From: Bacteroidales bacterium
GTDB lineage: Bacteria; Bacteroidota; Bacteroidia; Bacteroidales; Paludibacteraceae
Reading direction: 5' to 3'
DNA length: 12,831 bases
Assembly (NCBI GenBank): GCA_900767385.1
Contig: CAAFYY010000008.1
Coordinates: forward strand, 1 to 12,831
The notes beneath the pieces were generated by a model that searched no databases, was not told where the DNA came from, and saw nothing but the letters and a program-made list of their open reading frames with translations. This document shows positions 1 through 7,149 of this stretch, in pieces (position 1 is the first letter of the stretch; the number at the start of each line of letters is the position of its first letter). Position numbers and translations under genes: made by a program.

Positions 1-43
1 CAAAGAACTCGATTATCCACTCTTTGAGGGACTATTTGATTAA
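1..43 (+). CDS. Possible 3' end of an upstream gene (partial)
   Basis: One frame stays open from the window edge and ends KELDYPLFEGLFD followed by TAA at 41-43. A small hairpin begins 11 bases after the stop, where a gene end would be expected. The other two frames are less convincing: one stops at 27, and the other runs to 77 with a less protein-like composition and would read through the hairpin. Only 13 residues are visible and the family is not recognisable, so this is an inference from position and composition. Confidence 0.4.
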   Translation, partial: KELDYPLFEGLFD

Positions 44-53
44 ATTTAACTTC

Positions 54-72
54 GTCCCGATTTTAACGGGAC
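54..72 (+). terminator. Small hairpin, possible weak terminator of the upstream gene
   Basis: GTCCCG (54-59) and CGGGAC (67-72) pair perfectly around a 7-base AT loop. The following bases are A/T-mixed, not a clean T run, so this would be a weak intrinsic terminator or a 3'-end stabilising hairpin. Confidence 0.35.
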
Positions 73-229
73 ACTAATGACATTATTAAATAGTATATGC
101 AGCACACTTTCTGTAGTTACAATTTGTAATCAGTCTATGGGCTCAACCCCATGGGTGGACTATCTTGCAGGTAAAAAAATGTAAGTAAAGAGGGAAAAAA
201 ATGAGTGTGTAGAAAAAATTTTCAATTTG

Positions 230-260
230 TTGCATCGTAACAAAAAAAACACTATATTTG
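230..260 (+). promoter_or_regulatory. Bacteroidota-type promoter of the kor operon
   Basis: TTG at 230-232 (within TTTGTTG from 226), then exactly 20 bases, then TATATTTG at 253-260. This matches the known Bacteroidota primary-sigma pattern (TTG near -33, TAnnTTTG near -7). Transcription would begin near 267, giving a leader of about 200 nucleotides before korD. A second TATATTTG at 310-317 lacks a matching upstream element and is the weaker candidate. Confidence 0.75.
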
Positions 261-275
261 CATATCCAAATATGC
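260..275. promoter_or_regulatory. Inverted repeat over the kor transcription start
   Basis: GCATAT-CCAA-ATATGC is a perfect 6+4+6 inverted repeat that begins on the last base of the -7 box and covers the expected start site. That is a suitable place for a repressor operator or a 5'-terminal RNA hairpin. No specific regulator can be named. Confidence 0.35.
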
Positions 276-340
276 GGTGCAAAAGGTGTGCTTTACTCCT
301 TGTAAATCGTATATTTGAAAAACTATTTTTCTTTGACATG

Positions 341-393
341 TTTCTTTTAAAAGAAAAATAAAAGCATGGAAACACTCATGTTGTTGAACATGA
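341..393 (+). promoter_or_regulatory. Palindrome and hairpin in the kor leader
   Basis: TTTCTTTTAAAAGAAA at 341-356 is a perfect 16-base palindrome. At 376-393, TCATGTT-GTTG-AACATGA forms a perfect 7-bp stem with a 4-base loop. Both lie in the predicted 5' leader. A 14-codon frame (ATG 366 to TGA 408-410) spans the second hairpin. Its peptide is not enriched in a single amino acid in the manner of classical attenuators. Confidence 0.35.
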
Positions 394-469
394 TTTGCGG
401 TTTTCGTTGAAAAGTTGAAGAAAAACAGTGGTATTGTCAACTAACTAATAACTAAATAATTAAACCTCT

Positions 470-697
470 ATGGCTAAAATTCAAGGCGCAGTTACGGTTG
501 ATACCGAACGCTGCAAGGGATGCGAATTGTGCGTAGCAGCATGTCCATCTCATGTTTTGGGCATGTCGTCCAAAGTGAATTCCAAAGGCTATCATTATTC
601 AGAAATGATTAATGCTGACGCCTGCATCGGTTGTGCATCATGTGGCCACGTTTGCCCAGATGCATGCATATCGGTTTATAAAGTAAAACTCCAATAA
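470..697 (+). CDS. korD: 2-oxoacid:ferredoxin oxidoreductase, delta (ferredoxin) subunit
   Basis: A 75-residue 2[4Fe-4S] ferredoxin-like subunit that carries electrons between the catalytic subunits and soluble ferredoxin in the cytoplasm. Two cysteine clusters are visible: C15-x2-C18-x2-C21-x3-C25-P and C52-x2-C55-x2-C58-x3-C62-P, each the classic CxxCxxCxxxCP type. An extra cysteine lies at 66. The size fits the delta subunits of four-subunit enzymes of this superfamily. It is the first gene after the promoter at 230-260 and is followed after 9 bases by the alpha subunit. The order delta-alpha-beta-gamma is common in Bacteroidales. Whether the complex prefers 2-oxoglutarate (KOR) or branched-chain 2-oxoacids (VOR) cannot be read from this subunit; KOR is the likelier reading. 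Confidence 0.9.
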   Translation: MAKIQGAVTVDTERCKGCELCVAACPSHVLGMSSKVNSKGYHYSEMINADACIGCASCGHVCPDACISVYKVKLQ

Positions 698-706
698 TCT
701 ACAGCG

Positions 707-1789
707 ATGGCAGAAGAAGTAAAATTGATGAAAGGCAACGAGGCTATTGCTCACGCAGCAATTCGTTGCGGTTGTGATGGCTATTTCGGCTATCCTATCA
801 CTCCTCAATCAGAGGTAATGGAAACACTCATGGCAGAAAAACCATGGGAGACCACAGGTATGGTTGTTCTCCAAGCAGAGAGCGAAACATCATCTATCAA
901 CATGGTATATGGTGGTGCTGCTTGTGGTAAGAAAGTAATGACTTCATCTTCAAGCCCTGGCGTTAGCTTGATGCAAGAAGGTGTTTCTTACATCGCTTGT
1001 GCAGAACTCCCTTGCTTGATCGTTAACGTACAACGTGGCGGTCCTGGTCTCGGTACAATCCAACCAAGCCAAGGCGACTATTTCCAGACAACTAAAGGTG
1101 GCGGTCACGGCGACTACCGTTTGATCACTCTCTCACCTTCAACAGTTCAAGAAATGGCAGACTTCGTTGGTCTCGGCTTTGACCTCGCATTCAAATATCA
1201 AACCCCAGCTGTTCTTCTCGCCGACGGTGTTATCGGTCAGATGATGGAGAAAATCGTTCTCCCTGACTATCAACCACGTCGCACAGACGAAGAAGTTCGC
1301 AAACAATGCCCATGGGGCACAATGGGTAAAAACGGCCGCAAAGACCGCAACGTAATCACCTCACTCGCCCTTGAGTCTGAAGTAATGCAAGAGACCAACA
1401 ACCGTCTCCAAGCTAAATACAAACTCATCGAAGAGAACGAAGTACGTTTCGAAGAACACTACTGCGAAGATGCTGAATATGTATTCGTAGCATTCGGTTC
1501 AATGGCTCGTATCTGCGAAAGCTCAGTAGAAATCCTCCGTGCAGAAGGCATCAAGGTTGGCGTATTGCGTCCAATCACCCTCTGGCCTTTCCCAACCAAG
1601 GAAATCGAACGCCTCGCTGGTCAAGTTAAAGGCTTCATGGACGTAGAGCTCAACTGCGGTCAGATGGTAGAAGACGTTCGTCTCGCTGTTAACGGTCGCG
1701 TTCCTGTTGGCTTCTATGGTCGTCAAGGCGGTATCATCCCTTCAGCTGAAGAGATTGCAGAAGCTTTCAAAGCTCAAATGATGAAATAA
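707..1789 (+). CDS. korA: 2-oxoacid:ferredoxin oxidoreductase, alpha subunit (KorA/VorB type)
   Basis: A 360-residue catalytic subunit of the thiamine-diphosphate enzyme that interconverts a 2-oxoacid plus CoA with an acyl-CoA, CO2 and reduced ferredoxin. The N-terminal pyrimidine-binding domain carries the signature YPITPQS at residues 29-35 and a glycine/serine-rich stretch near 80. The C-terminal transketolase-like domain starts around 257 (EYVFVAFGS). The length matches the separate alpha subunits of the four-subunit class. Genome annotations often call this family VorB (3-methyl-2-oxobutanoate) or KorA (2-oxoglutarate). In anaerobic Bacteroidales a 2-oxoglutarate/succinyl-CoA role is the usual interpretation, which I infer here. 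Codon use is strongly biased (CTC, ATC, AAC, CGT), suggesting high expression. It is co-transcribed with its neighbours. Confidence 0.9.
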   Translation: MAEEVKLMKGNEAIAHAAIRCGCDGYFGYPITPQSEVMETLMAEKPWETTGMVVLQAESETSSINMVYGGAACGKKVMTSSSSPGVSLMQEGVSYIACAELPCLIVNVQRGGPGLGTIQPSQGDYFQTTKGGGHGDYRLITLSPSTVQEMADFVGLGFDLAFKYQTPAVLLADGVIGQMMEKIVLPDYQPRRTDEEVRKQCPWGTMGKNGRKDRNVITSLALESEVMQETNNRLQAKYKLIEENEVRFEEHYCEDAEYVFVAFGSMARICESSVEILRAEGIKVGVLRPITLWPFPTKEIERLAGQVKGFMDVELNCGQMVEDVRLAVNGRVPVGFYGRQGGIIPSAEEIAEAFKAQMMK

Positions 1790-1836
1790 GAAATCCGTCA
1801 TAACTCAATATTAACTCAATTAATTAATTGCAAATC

Positions 1837-2643
1837 ATGACACCAGAAGAGATAATCAAACCCGAGAATTTGGTTTATGGTAGAACCAAAGTTTTGACGG
1901 ACAACATCATGCACTACTGCCCAGGTTGCAGCCACGGCGTGATTCACAAACTCATCGCAGAGGTTATTGAAGAAATGGGCATCCAAGACACCACCGTTGG
2001 TGTATCACCTGTAGGTTGCTCCGTATTCGCTTACAACTACCTCGACATTGACTGGCAGGAGGCTGCTCACGGCCGTGCTTGCGCCGTAGCTACTGCTATC
2101 AAACGTTTGAACCCAGAGACAAACGTATTCACCTATCAAGGTGACGGCGATATGGCTGCTATCGGTACTGCCGAGACCATCCACGCTTGCAACCGCGGTG
2201 AAAACATCGTCATCTTCTTCGTAAACAACGCTATCTATGGTATGACCGGTGGTCAAATGGCTCCAACAACATTGATCGGTATGAAAACCGTTACATGTCC
2301 TTACGGCCGTAACACAGACCTCAATGGTTTCCCATTGGTAATCAGCGATATCTTGGCTAAATTGGACGGTACTTGCTACGTAACACGTCAAAGCGTTCAC
2401 ACCAACGCTGCTACTATCAAAGCTAAGAAAGCAATCCGCAAAGCCTTCGAAAACGCTCAAGCTAAGAAAGGTACTTCAGTGGTTGAATTCGTTTCTGCTT
2501 GTAACACTGGTTGGAAGAAAACTCCAATTGAGGCTAACGCTTGGATGGAAGAGCACATGTTCCCAAAATATCCTCTCGGCGACTTGAAGGATACCGTTAA
2601 GGGCAGCGCACTCTCAGACGAAGAAAAAAGTGCTAAATATTAA
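1837..2643 (+). CDS. korB: 2-oxoacid:ferredoxin oxidoreductase, beta subunit
   Basis: A 268-residue subunit that binds the diphosphate end of thiamine diphosphate and, in this family, an iron-sulfur cluster. CPGCSHG sits at residues 28-34, as in known beta subunits. The TPP/Mg signature runs from GDGD at 102-105 to the NN pair at 130-131 (VNNAIYG). I chose ATG at 1837; an in-frame TTG at 1828 would add only three residues, and the family typically starts shortly before the conserved region. The gap to korA is 47 bases with no terminator. Codon bias is as strong as in korA. KOR versus VOR specificity is unresolved. Confidence 0.9.
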   Translation: MTPEEIIKPENLVYGRTKVLTDNIMHYCPGCSHGVIHKLIAEVIEEMGIQDTTVGVSPVGCSVFAYNYLDIDWQEAAHGRACAVATAIKRLNPETNVFTYQGDGDMAAIGTAETIHACNRGENIVIFFVNNAIYGMTGGQMAPTTLIGMKTVTCPYGRNTDLNGFPLVISDILAKLDGTCYVTRQSVHTNAATIKAKKAIRKAFENAQAKKGTSVVEFVSACNTGWKKTPIEANAWMEEHMFPKYPLGDLKDTVKGSALSDEEKSAKY

Positions 2644-2666
2644 TCCACCTGCAAAAAACTAAAAAT

Positions 2667-3212
2667 ATGAAAAGAGAAATTATCATTGCCGGTTTCGGCG
2701 GCCAAGGCGTGCTGTCAATGGGCAAAATTTTGGCTTATGCAGGTCTTCTGCAAGGCAAAGAAGTAACCTGGATGCCTGCTTACGGTCCAGAACAACGTGG
2801 TGGTACTGCCAACGTAACAGTAATCTTGAGCGACACTCGCATCAGCTCACCATTGCTCCAATCATACGACATCGCAGTAGTTCTCAACCAACCTTCAATG
2901 GACAAGTTCGAACCACGCGTAAAACCAGGTGGCGTTCTCATCTACGACTCAAATGGTATGACCCGCAAGCCAACTCGTACCGACATCACCGTTTATCGTG
3001 TTGATGCTACCGACAAAGCTATCGAGTTGAACCAACAAAAGACTTTCAACATGATGGTGCTCGGTGGCCTCTTGCACATCGATCCAGTTGTTGAAATCGA
3101 GAACGTTATGCTCGGTTTGAAGAAATCTCTCCCAGAACGTCACCACAAACTTCTCCCTGCTAACGAAGCAGCTATGAAAGTTGGTGCTGATCTCATCGTA
3201 AAAGAGAGATAA
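2667..3212 (+). CDS. korC: 2-oxoacid:ferredoxin oxidoreductase, gamma subunit
   Basis: A 181-residue gamma subunit, the domain that in this superfamily takes part in CoA binding and completes the complex. The N-terminal signature GFGGQGV is at residues 9-15, followed by a conserved-looking YGPEQRGGTAN segment near 39-49. The length of about 180 residues is normal. It is the last gene of the operon, 23 bases after korB and about 56 bases before a strong terminator. The codon preferences match korA and korB, consistent with one highly expressed complex. Confidence 0.9.
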   Translation: MKREIIIAGFGGQGVLSMGKILAYAGLLQGKEVTWMPAYGPEQRGGTANVTVILSDTRISSPLLQSYDIAVVLNQPSMDKFEPRVKPGGVLIYDSNGMTRKPTRTDITVYRVDATDKAIELNQQKTFNMMVLGGLLHIDPVVEIENVMLGLKKSLPERHHKLLPANEAAMKVGADLIVKER

Positions 3213-3268
3213 GAAAGGATTTTGATTGTTTGAACCTCCATAAAAGGCTCAAATTACAATAACCCTCT

Positions 3269-3310
3269 GAGGGCATGTGGTCGTTTGACTGCATGCCCTC
3301 AATTTTTCTT
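3269..3310 (+). terminator. Intrinsic terminator of the kor operon
   Basis: GAGGGCATG (3269-3277) pairs perfectly with CATGCCCTC (3292-3300). An inner GTC/GAC (3280-3282 with 3287-3289) extends the helix, and AATTTTTCTT follows. This is a strong Rho-independent terminator and separates the kor operon from the next unit. Confidence 0.92.
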
Positions 3311-3353
3311 TAATAAAGGTGTAGAAATTAGGCGAATAATGAAGAAAAAAGTG

Positions 3354-3361
3354 TATCTTTG
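3354..3361 (+). promoter_or_regulatory. Bacteroidota -7 box for the LOG-rnz-floA operon
   Basis: TATCTTTG fits TAnnTTTG and lies 21 bases before the chosen ATG at 3383, so the leader would be very short. The expected upstream TTG about 20 bases away is not clear (TTAGG nearby). The box overlaps an alternative in-frame TTG start at 3359, which argues against that start. Confidence 0.6.
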
Positions 3362-3382
3362 TGCACTCTACACATTCCATAT

Positions 3383-4339
3383 ATGAAAGCGCAGAATAGC
3401 ATTGAAATAGAAAGACAGCTTCGAGAAGCATTGGGTGACGAACGCCCTTATCGCTCTTTTACAGAGGGACTTTACGACGTATCAACACTCTATCGCGGCT
3501 ATCGCATCGGCGTGCCCGAAACCCGCAACACCTGTTATGATGCCAAAGTGTATGCACACTATCTTCAGACAGGCAAAACACCCGATGATATCGCAGAGGC
3601 GCTCGCCCGCACACTGCACGACCGCTCAATCTCTAATGCCATGCGCAAATTCCTGAAGAATTACGACGAACGCTCCGTTGTTGGCATCATGGGCGGACAT
3701 GGTCTGCTTCGCACCGACGAGGCCTACGTAAAGATAGCTTTCCTCAGCAAACGCCTGACAGAAGGTGGCGCACTCATGGTCAGCGGCGGTGGTCCGGGCG
3801 CAATGGAAGCAACACACCTCGGCGCATGGATGGCTGGCCGAACGAAAGAAGACCTCGAAGAAGCACTGCAGATCATGCAATCGGCTCCTGCCTTCACCGA
3901 TGAGAAATGGCTGGATACCTCACTCGAGGTGATGGCCATGTTCCCACAAACCAAATATCACAGCCTTGGCATCCCGACATGGCTCTATGGTCACGAGCCT
4001 ACCACTCCGCTTGCGACTGAGATAGCAAAATTCTTCGACAATAGTATTCGCGAAGACACCATCCTCGTGACAGCCTCTGGCGGTATCATCTACGCTCCAG
4101 GTAGCGCAGGTACCGTTCAGGAACTCTTCCAGGACGCTACACAAAACCACTACCTCAGCTTCGGCTATGCCAGTCCGATGATCTTCCTTGGCAAACACTT
4201 CTGGATGGAAGAAGTACCGATGTATCCGATGCTCAACCAACTGGTGCGCACAGGAAGATACAGAAATCTCCGCCTCACCATCACCGACGACTCTATGAAG
4301 ATTGTCCGTGAAATCGAGAAATTCCGTCGTGGAGAATAA
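3383..4339 (+). CDS. LOG-family nucleotide-binding protein
   Basis: A 318-residue Rossmann-like protein of the LOG family. Characterised members are phosphoribohydrolases or nucleotide nucleosidases (plant LOG, bacterial PpnN) that release a base from a nucleoside 5'-monophosphate. The visible motifs are GIMGGHG near residue 100, GGGPGAME at 135-142, and PGSAGTVQE at 239-247, which stands where typical LOG proteins have PGGxGTxxE. The final glutamate (E247) is kept at the right spacing, but the second glycine is a serine. Extra N-terminal and central segments make it longer than a minimal LOG (about 190 residues). The start at 3383 is preferred over TTG 3359, which lies inside the promoter box. 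It opens a probable six-gene operon. The substrate cannot be inferred from sequence alone. Confidence 0.8.
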   Translation: MKAQNSIEIERQLREALGDERPYRSFTEGLYDVSTLYRGYRIGVPETRNTCYDAKVYAHYLQTGKTPDDIAEALARTLHDRSISNAMRKFLKNYDERSVVGIMGGHGLLRTDEAYVKIAFLSKRLTEGGALMVSGGGPGAMEATHLGAWMAGRTKEDLEEALQIMQSAPAFTDEKWLDTSLEVMAMFPQTKYHSLGIPTWLYGHEPTTPLATEIAKFFDNSIREDTILVTASGGIIYAPGSAGTVQELFQDATQNHYLSFGYASPMIFLGKHFWMEEVPMYPMLNQLVRTGRYRNLRLTITDDSMKIVREIEKFRRGE

Positions 4340-4380
4340 TACATAAGAAAAATTAACAACATAATAAATATAGTACAGAT

Positions 4381-4842
4381 ATGAATAAGAAATTCTTTAT
4401 TGTGCCAGCTATGGCCATGATGATTGCTTTCGCTGGTTGTAAATCACAATACACCGCTGCCTACAATGAGGCAAACAGTGGCACTGCAACTCCAAAACAG
4501 GAAGTTGTTGAAGAGGACATCACCAACGCTTACCTCGCTTCTCAAACCAACACCTCCAACGAGACAGAGAACGTTCGCTCAGAAAAATATACTTTAGTGA
4601 CCGGTGATGAGGCAATGCTTAAACATTACAACGTAGTCGTTGGCAGTTTCGGCAAACAAGAGAACGCCATCCGTCTCCACCAAGCTCTCCAATCAGAATA
4701 CCGTCCTTTGGTAGTTATGAATGAGAATGGTATGTATCGTGTTGTTATCTCTACACACGACACCTATCAAGAAGCCAAGGCTCAAATCTCAAAAATCAAC
4801 GCTACCTATCCAGACGCTTGGGTATTGGTTCGTAAAAACTAA
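4381..4842 (+). CDS. SPOR-domain lipoprotein
   Basis: A 153-residue predicted lipoprotein. The N-terminus has a short basic start (NKK), a hydrophobic stretch and a lipobox FAGC ending at C20, so it should be lipidated and anchored in the envelope. No acidic cluster directly follows the cysteine, so surface export is not indicated. A linker rich in T/N/E covers about 22-80. The C-terminal 81-152 region resembles a SPOR domain (YNVVVGSF, then MYRVVIS), the fold known to bind denuded peptidoglycan glycan strands in division and cell-wall proteins. Codon use is optimised as in the kor genes. It lies 41 bases after the LOG gene, and its TAA shares one base with the ATG of rnz (TAATG), so the two are probably translationally coupled. 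Confidence 0.82.
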   Translation: MNKKFFIVPAMAMMIAFAGCKSQYTAAYNEANSGTATPKQEVVEEDITNAYLASQTNTSNETENVRSEKYTLVTGDEAMLKHYNVVVGSFGKQENAIRLHQALQSEYRPLVVMNENGMYRVVISTHDTYQEAKAQISKINATYPDAWVLVRKN

Positions 4843-5759
4843 TGTCGGATTACAAAGTCACTATATTAGGTAGCGGCTCGGCCCTCTCAAGCATACAGAC
4901 CTTCCATTCGGCGCAGATGTTGAAGATGAACTCCAAGTACTTCCTCATCGATGCCGGAGAGGGTGTGCAGATACGATTGCGCCAGTATCATCAAAAGATG
5001 CTGGCCATCAACCATATCTTTATCTCCCATCTCCATGGCGACCATTGTCTTGGTTTGCCTGGGCTGATCTCGTCGCTTGGCCTGATGGGACGCACCGCCC
5101 CCTTGTATATCCATGCTCACCCCGATCTTGAGAAGGTCATGGGCGAGATGATTCGTTACTTTTGTGCCGATTCTCCTTTTGAGATCAACTTCGTCAGCTA
5201 CAACCCTCACCATTCCGAAGAAATATTCTCCGATCGTACCATCTCTGTAACAACGGTTCCGTTGAAACATCGTGTACCTACGTGTGGCTTTGTGTTCCGT
5301 GAGAAAGGCAAAGAGCGTCATATCAATCGTCAGATGGCGGATGCCTTTGAGGTGCCTTTGGCATTCTATAAAAATCTTAAGGCTGGCGAAGACTTCGTGA
5401 CTCCAGATGGTAAAGTCGTAGAGAACAAACGGCTGACTACTGAGCCATCGCATGCTCATAGCTATGCCTATATCTCCGACACTGCCTTCTTGGAAAAAAT
5501 CGTTCCTTTGATTGAGGGGGTTGACTGCCTTTATCATGAGGCGACGTTTCTTTCCATCGATCAAGAGCGTATTCGTAAGACTCTTCACAGTTCTGCAGCT
5601 CAAGCAGCAATGATTGCCCAGATGGCTCATGTGGGCAAATTGATTATTGGACACCATTCTTCCAGATATAGTTCGTACAAACCTTTCATAGAGGAAGCCA
5701 GGGCGGTGTTCCCTGAGACCTATTCCGCAGAAGATGGTGAGAGAATAGATTTTCAATGA
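4842..5759 (+). CDS. rnz: Ribonuclease Z
   Basis: A 305-residue metallo-beta-lactamase-fold endoribonuclease that trims the 3' ends of tRNA precursors in the cytoplasm. The zinc ligands are visible: HLHGDH at 63-68 followed by the characteristic GLPG (71-74), H143 (in KHRVPTCGF, the specificity-associated region), D213 (in SDTAF) and H271 (in GHHSSRY). The YHEATF motif lies near 231-236. The length equals that of a standard bacterial short-form RNase Z, and all key residues are present. The start overlaps the SPOR gene stop by one base. Its TGA stop overlaps the next ATG by four bases (ATGA), strong evidence of operon structure. Confidence 0.95.
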   Translation: MSDYKVTILGSGSALSSIQTFHSAQMLKMNSKYFLIDAGEGVQIRLRQYHQKMLAINHIFISHLHGDHCLGLPGLISSLGLMGRTAPLYIHAHPDLEKVMGEMIRYFCADSPFEINFVSYNPHHSEEIFSDRTISVTTVPLKHRVPTCGFVFREKGKERHINRQMADAFEVPLAFYKNLKAGEDFVTPDGKVVENKRLTTEPSHAHSYAYISDTAFLEKIVPLIEGVDCLYHEATFLSIDQERIRKTLHSSAAQAAMIAQMAHVGKLIIGHHSSRYSSYKPFIEEARAVFPETYSAEDGERIDFQ

Positions 5760-7138
5760 TGCGCGTTTTCAAATTAAAAACAGTTGTTCCTATACTTCTT
5801 CTCTGGTTGGTTGCCTTGCCTATTACGGCGCAATTTCCAGAGGGTGAGGCTCTCTTTAAACGTGGAGAGTATGCCAAGGCTGAAGCATACTATCAGAAGC
5901 AGTTGAAACAAAATCCTTCCAGTATGACACTCAGGTATCGTACTGGTAAGTGTCAACTTTTGCAAAAGCACTATGCAGAAGCTGTAGCTACTTTGGAGCC
6001 TTTGAAAAGCCGCTCGAACTCTCCGAAAGAACTCTATATCTTATTGGGCGAGGCCTATTTCAGTTGCTACCGCTTTGATGAGTCGGTAGAAAGTTTTGAA
6101 ACTTATAGAAATAAGAACGGTGAAGAAGATGTGACTTCTGCCCTTCGTCGTTCCCGTATGGCTTCCGACATGCTCAACTCTGTGGACGATATCGTTGTCG
6201 TTGATAGTGTAGTGGTTGATTTGGAAAAGATACTCTCCATCTATCACCTTTCAAAGGATATTGGTGCCTTGTATGCGTGTGGTGAAGGAAAAACTTTTCT
6301 GACTGGTTGTCAGACAGGTCGAAACGACCGCAGAGTCTTTGCTGTAGATTGTGATTCAACAATCTCTCTCTATGAAAGTTTCGGTTTGTTGGATGGCAGT
6401 TGGAGTTCTCCGACCCCTTTGTCTGGTTCGGTTAATTCTATGAACAATCAAAACTTCCCGTTTGTCTATCCAGATGGTGTGACACTTTATTTCGCTTCGG
6501 ATGATCCGAGTGGCATGGGCGGTTACGATATCTATCGTGCCAACAGTAATGGCAATGGTTATCTGGAACCTCGCAATGTCGGTTTTCCATACAACTCCAC
6601 CGCCAACGATTACTTGATGGTCGTTGACGAATATACTGGTATCGGATGGTTTGCTACAGACCGCCGTCAACCTTCTGGTAAAGTAATGGTTTATACATTC
6701 ATCCCCAATACCATCCGAAAAAACTTTGAAGGCACATCTGCCGAATCCATTCTTCGTGCACAAATGATTGGTTATGAGGTTTCAGACAAAAAGCCTCAGT
6801 ATGAAAAAGAGACTGAAACAGCTGGTGGCGACAAGAAATCAGAACCATTTGTAATCAATAATCAGTTGACTTATTACTCTGCTAACGACTTCAAATCGGA
6901 TGATGCCCGCAACCATTATAGTCAATATGTTATTGTAAAACAGCTGCTTGCGCAATTAGAGATACAATTGGCCTCTTTACGTGCAGATTTTTCGAAAAGT
7001 TTTGACGAAGAAAAGGTACAGATATCAGATAAAATAGTATCTTTGGAGCAGCAACAAATCACTCTCCGTGCTGCGTTGAAAAAAGAACAGAAACTGGCTC
7101 GAAACCTTGAAATCGCTTGGCTTGAATCGCAAAATTAA
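5756..7138 (+). CDS. Exported TPR / PD40 repeat protein with C-terminal coiled coil
   Basis: A 460-residue protein with a signal peptide (hydrophobic 9-25, likely cleavage after ITA at 25), so it is periplasmic or envelope-associated. Residues about 27-130 read as three tetratricopeptide-like repeats (for example GEALFKRGEYAKAEAYY). Residues about 230-310 contain a WD40-like/PD40 blade segment (FPFVYPDG, then LYFASD, then GYDIYRA), as in TolB-like and gliding/T9SS-associated proteins. The C-terminal part, about 386-459, is rich in Q, L, E and K and likely forms a coiled coil. There is no OmpA-type C-terminal domain, so it is not a complete PorE-like protein. Translation is coupled to rnz by an ATGA overlap. 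The function is unknown; scaffold or envelope assembly is a guess from the repeats. Confidence 0.75.
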   Translation: MMRVFKLKTVVPILLLWLVALPITAQFPEGEALFKRGEYAKAEAYYQKQLKQNPSSMTLRYRTGKCQLLQKHYAEAVATLEPLKSRSNSPKELYILLGEAYFSCYRFDESVESFETYRNKNGEEDVTSALRRSRMASDMLNSVDDIVVVDSVVVDLEKILSIYHLSKDIGALYACGEGKTFLTGCQTGRNDRRVFAVDCDSTISLYESFGLLDGSWSSPTPLSGSVNSMNNQNFPFVYPDGVTLYFASDDPSGMGGYDIYRANSNGNGYLEPRNVGFPYNSTANDYLMVVDEYTGIGWFATDRRQPSGKVMVYTFIPNTIRKNFEGTSAESILRAQMIGYEVSDKKPQYEKETETAGGDKKSEPFVINNQLTYYSANDFKSDDARNHYSQYVIVKQLLAQLEIQLASLRADFSKSFDEEKVQISDKIVSLEQQQITLRAALKKEQKLARNLEIAWLESQN

Positions 7139-7149
7139 TTATCTATAAT

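Larger units (their letters stand above)
44..469. other. Gene-free region upstream of korD
   Basis: This 426-base, AT-rich stretch has no convincing gene; its minus-strand open frames are low-complexity shadows. It holds, in order: the hairpin at 54-72; a set of complementary segments at 111-170 (CTGTA/TGCAG outer pairing, TTACAA-T-TTGTAA, and ATGGG/CCCAT); the kor promoter at 230-260; an inverted repeat over the expected transcription start (260-275); a second -7-like box (310-317); a 16-base perfect palindrome (341-356); and a 7-bp hairpin (376-393). Confidence 0.7.

Noticed and set aside
310..317. Second TATATTTG as the main kor promoter
   Set aside because: It lacks a TTG about 20 bases upstream, whereas the box at 253-260 has one at exactly that spacing. 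Kept only as an alternative.
1828..1836. TTG start for korB three codons upstream of ATG 1837
   Set aside because: ATG 1837 gives the usual family start, and the extra residues have no support.
2005..2460. A 151-codon minus-strand frame inside korB
   Set aside because: It is antisense to the conserved TPP-binding region; its openness follows from the strong codon bias of korB.
4887..5756. A 289-codon open frame on the minus strand
   Set aside because: It lies wholly antisense to ribonuclease Z, whose catalytic residues are all intact; the antisense peptide shows no family motif.
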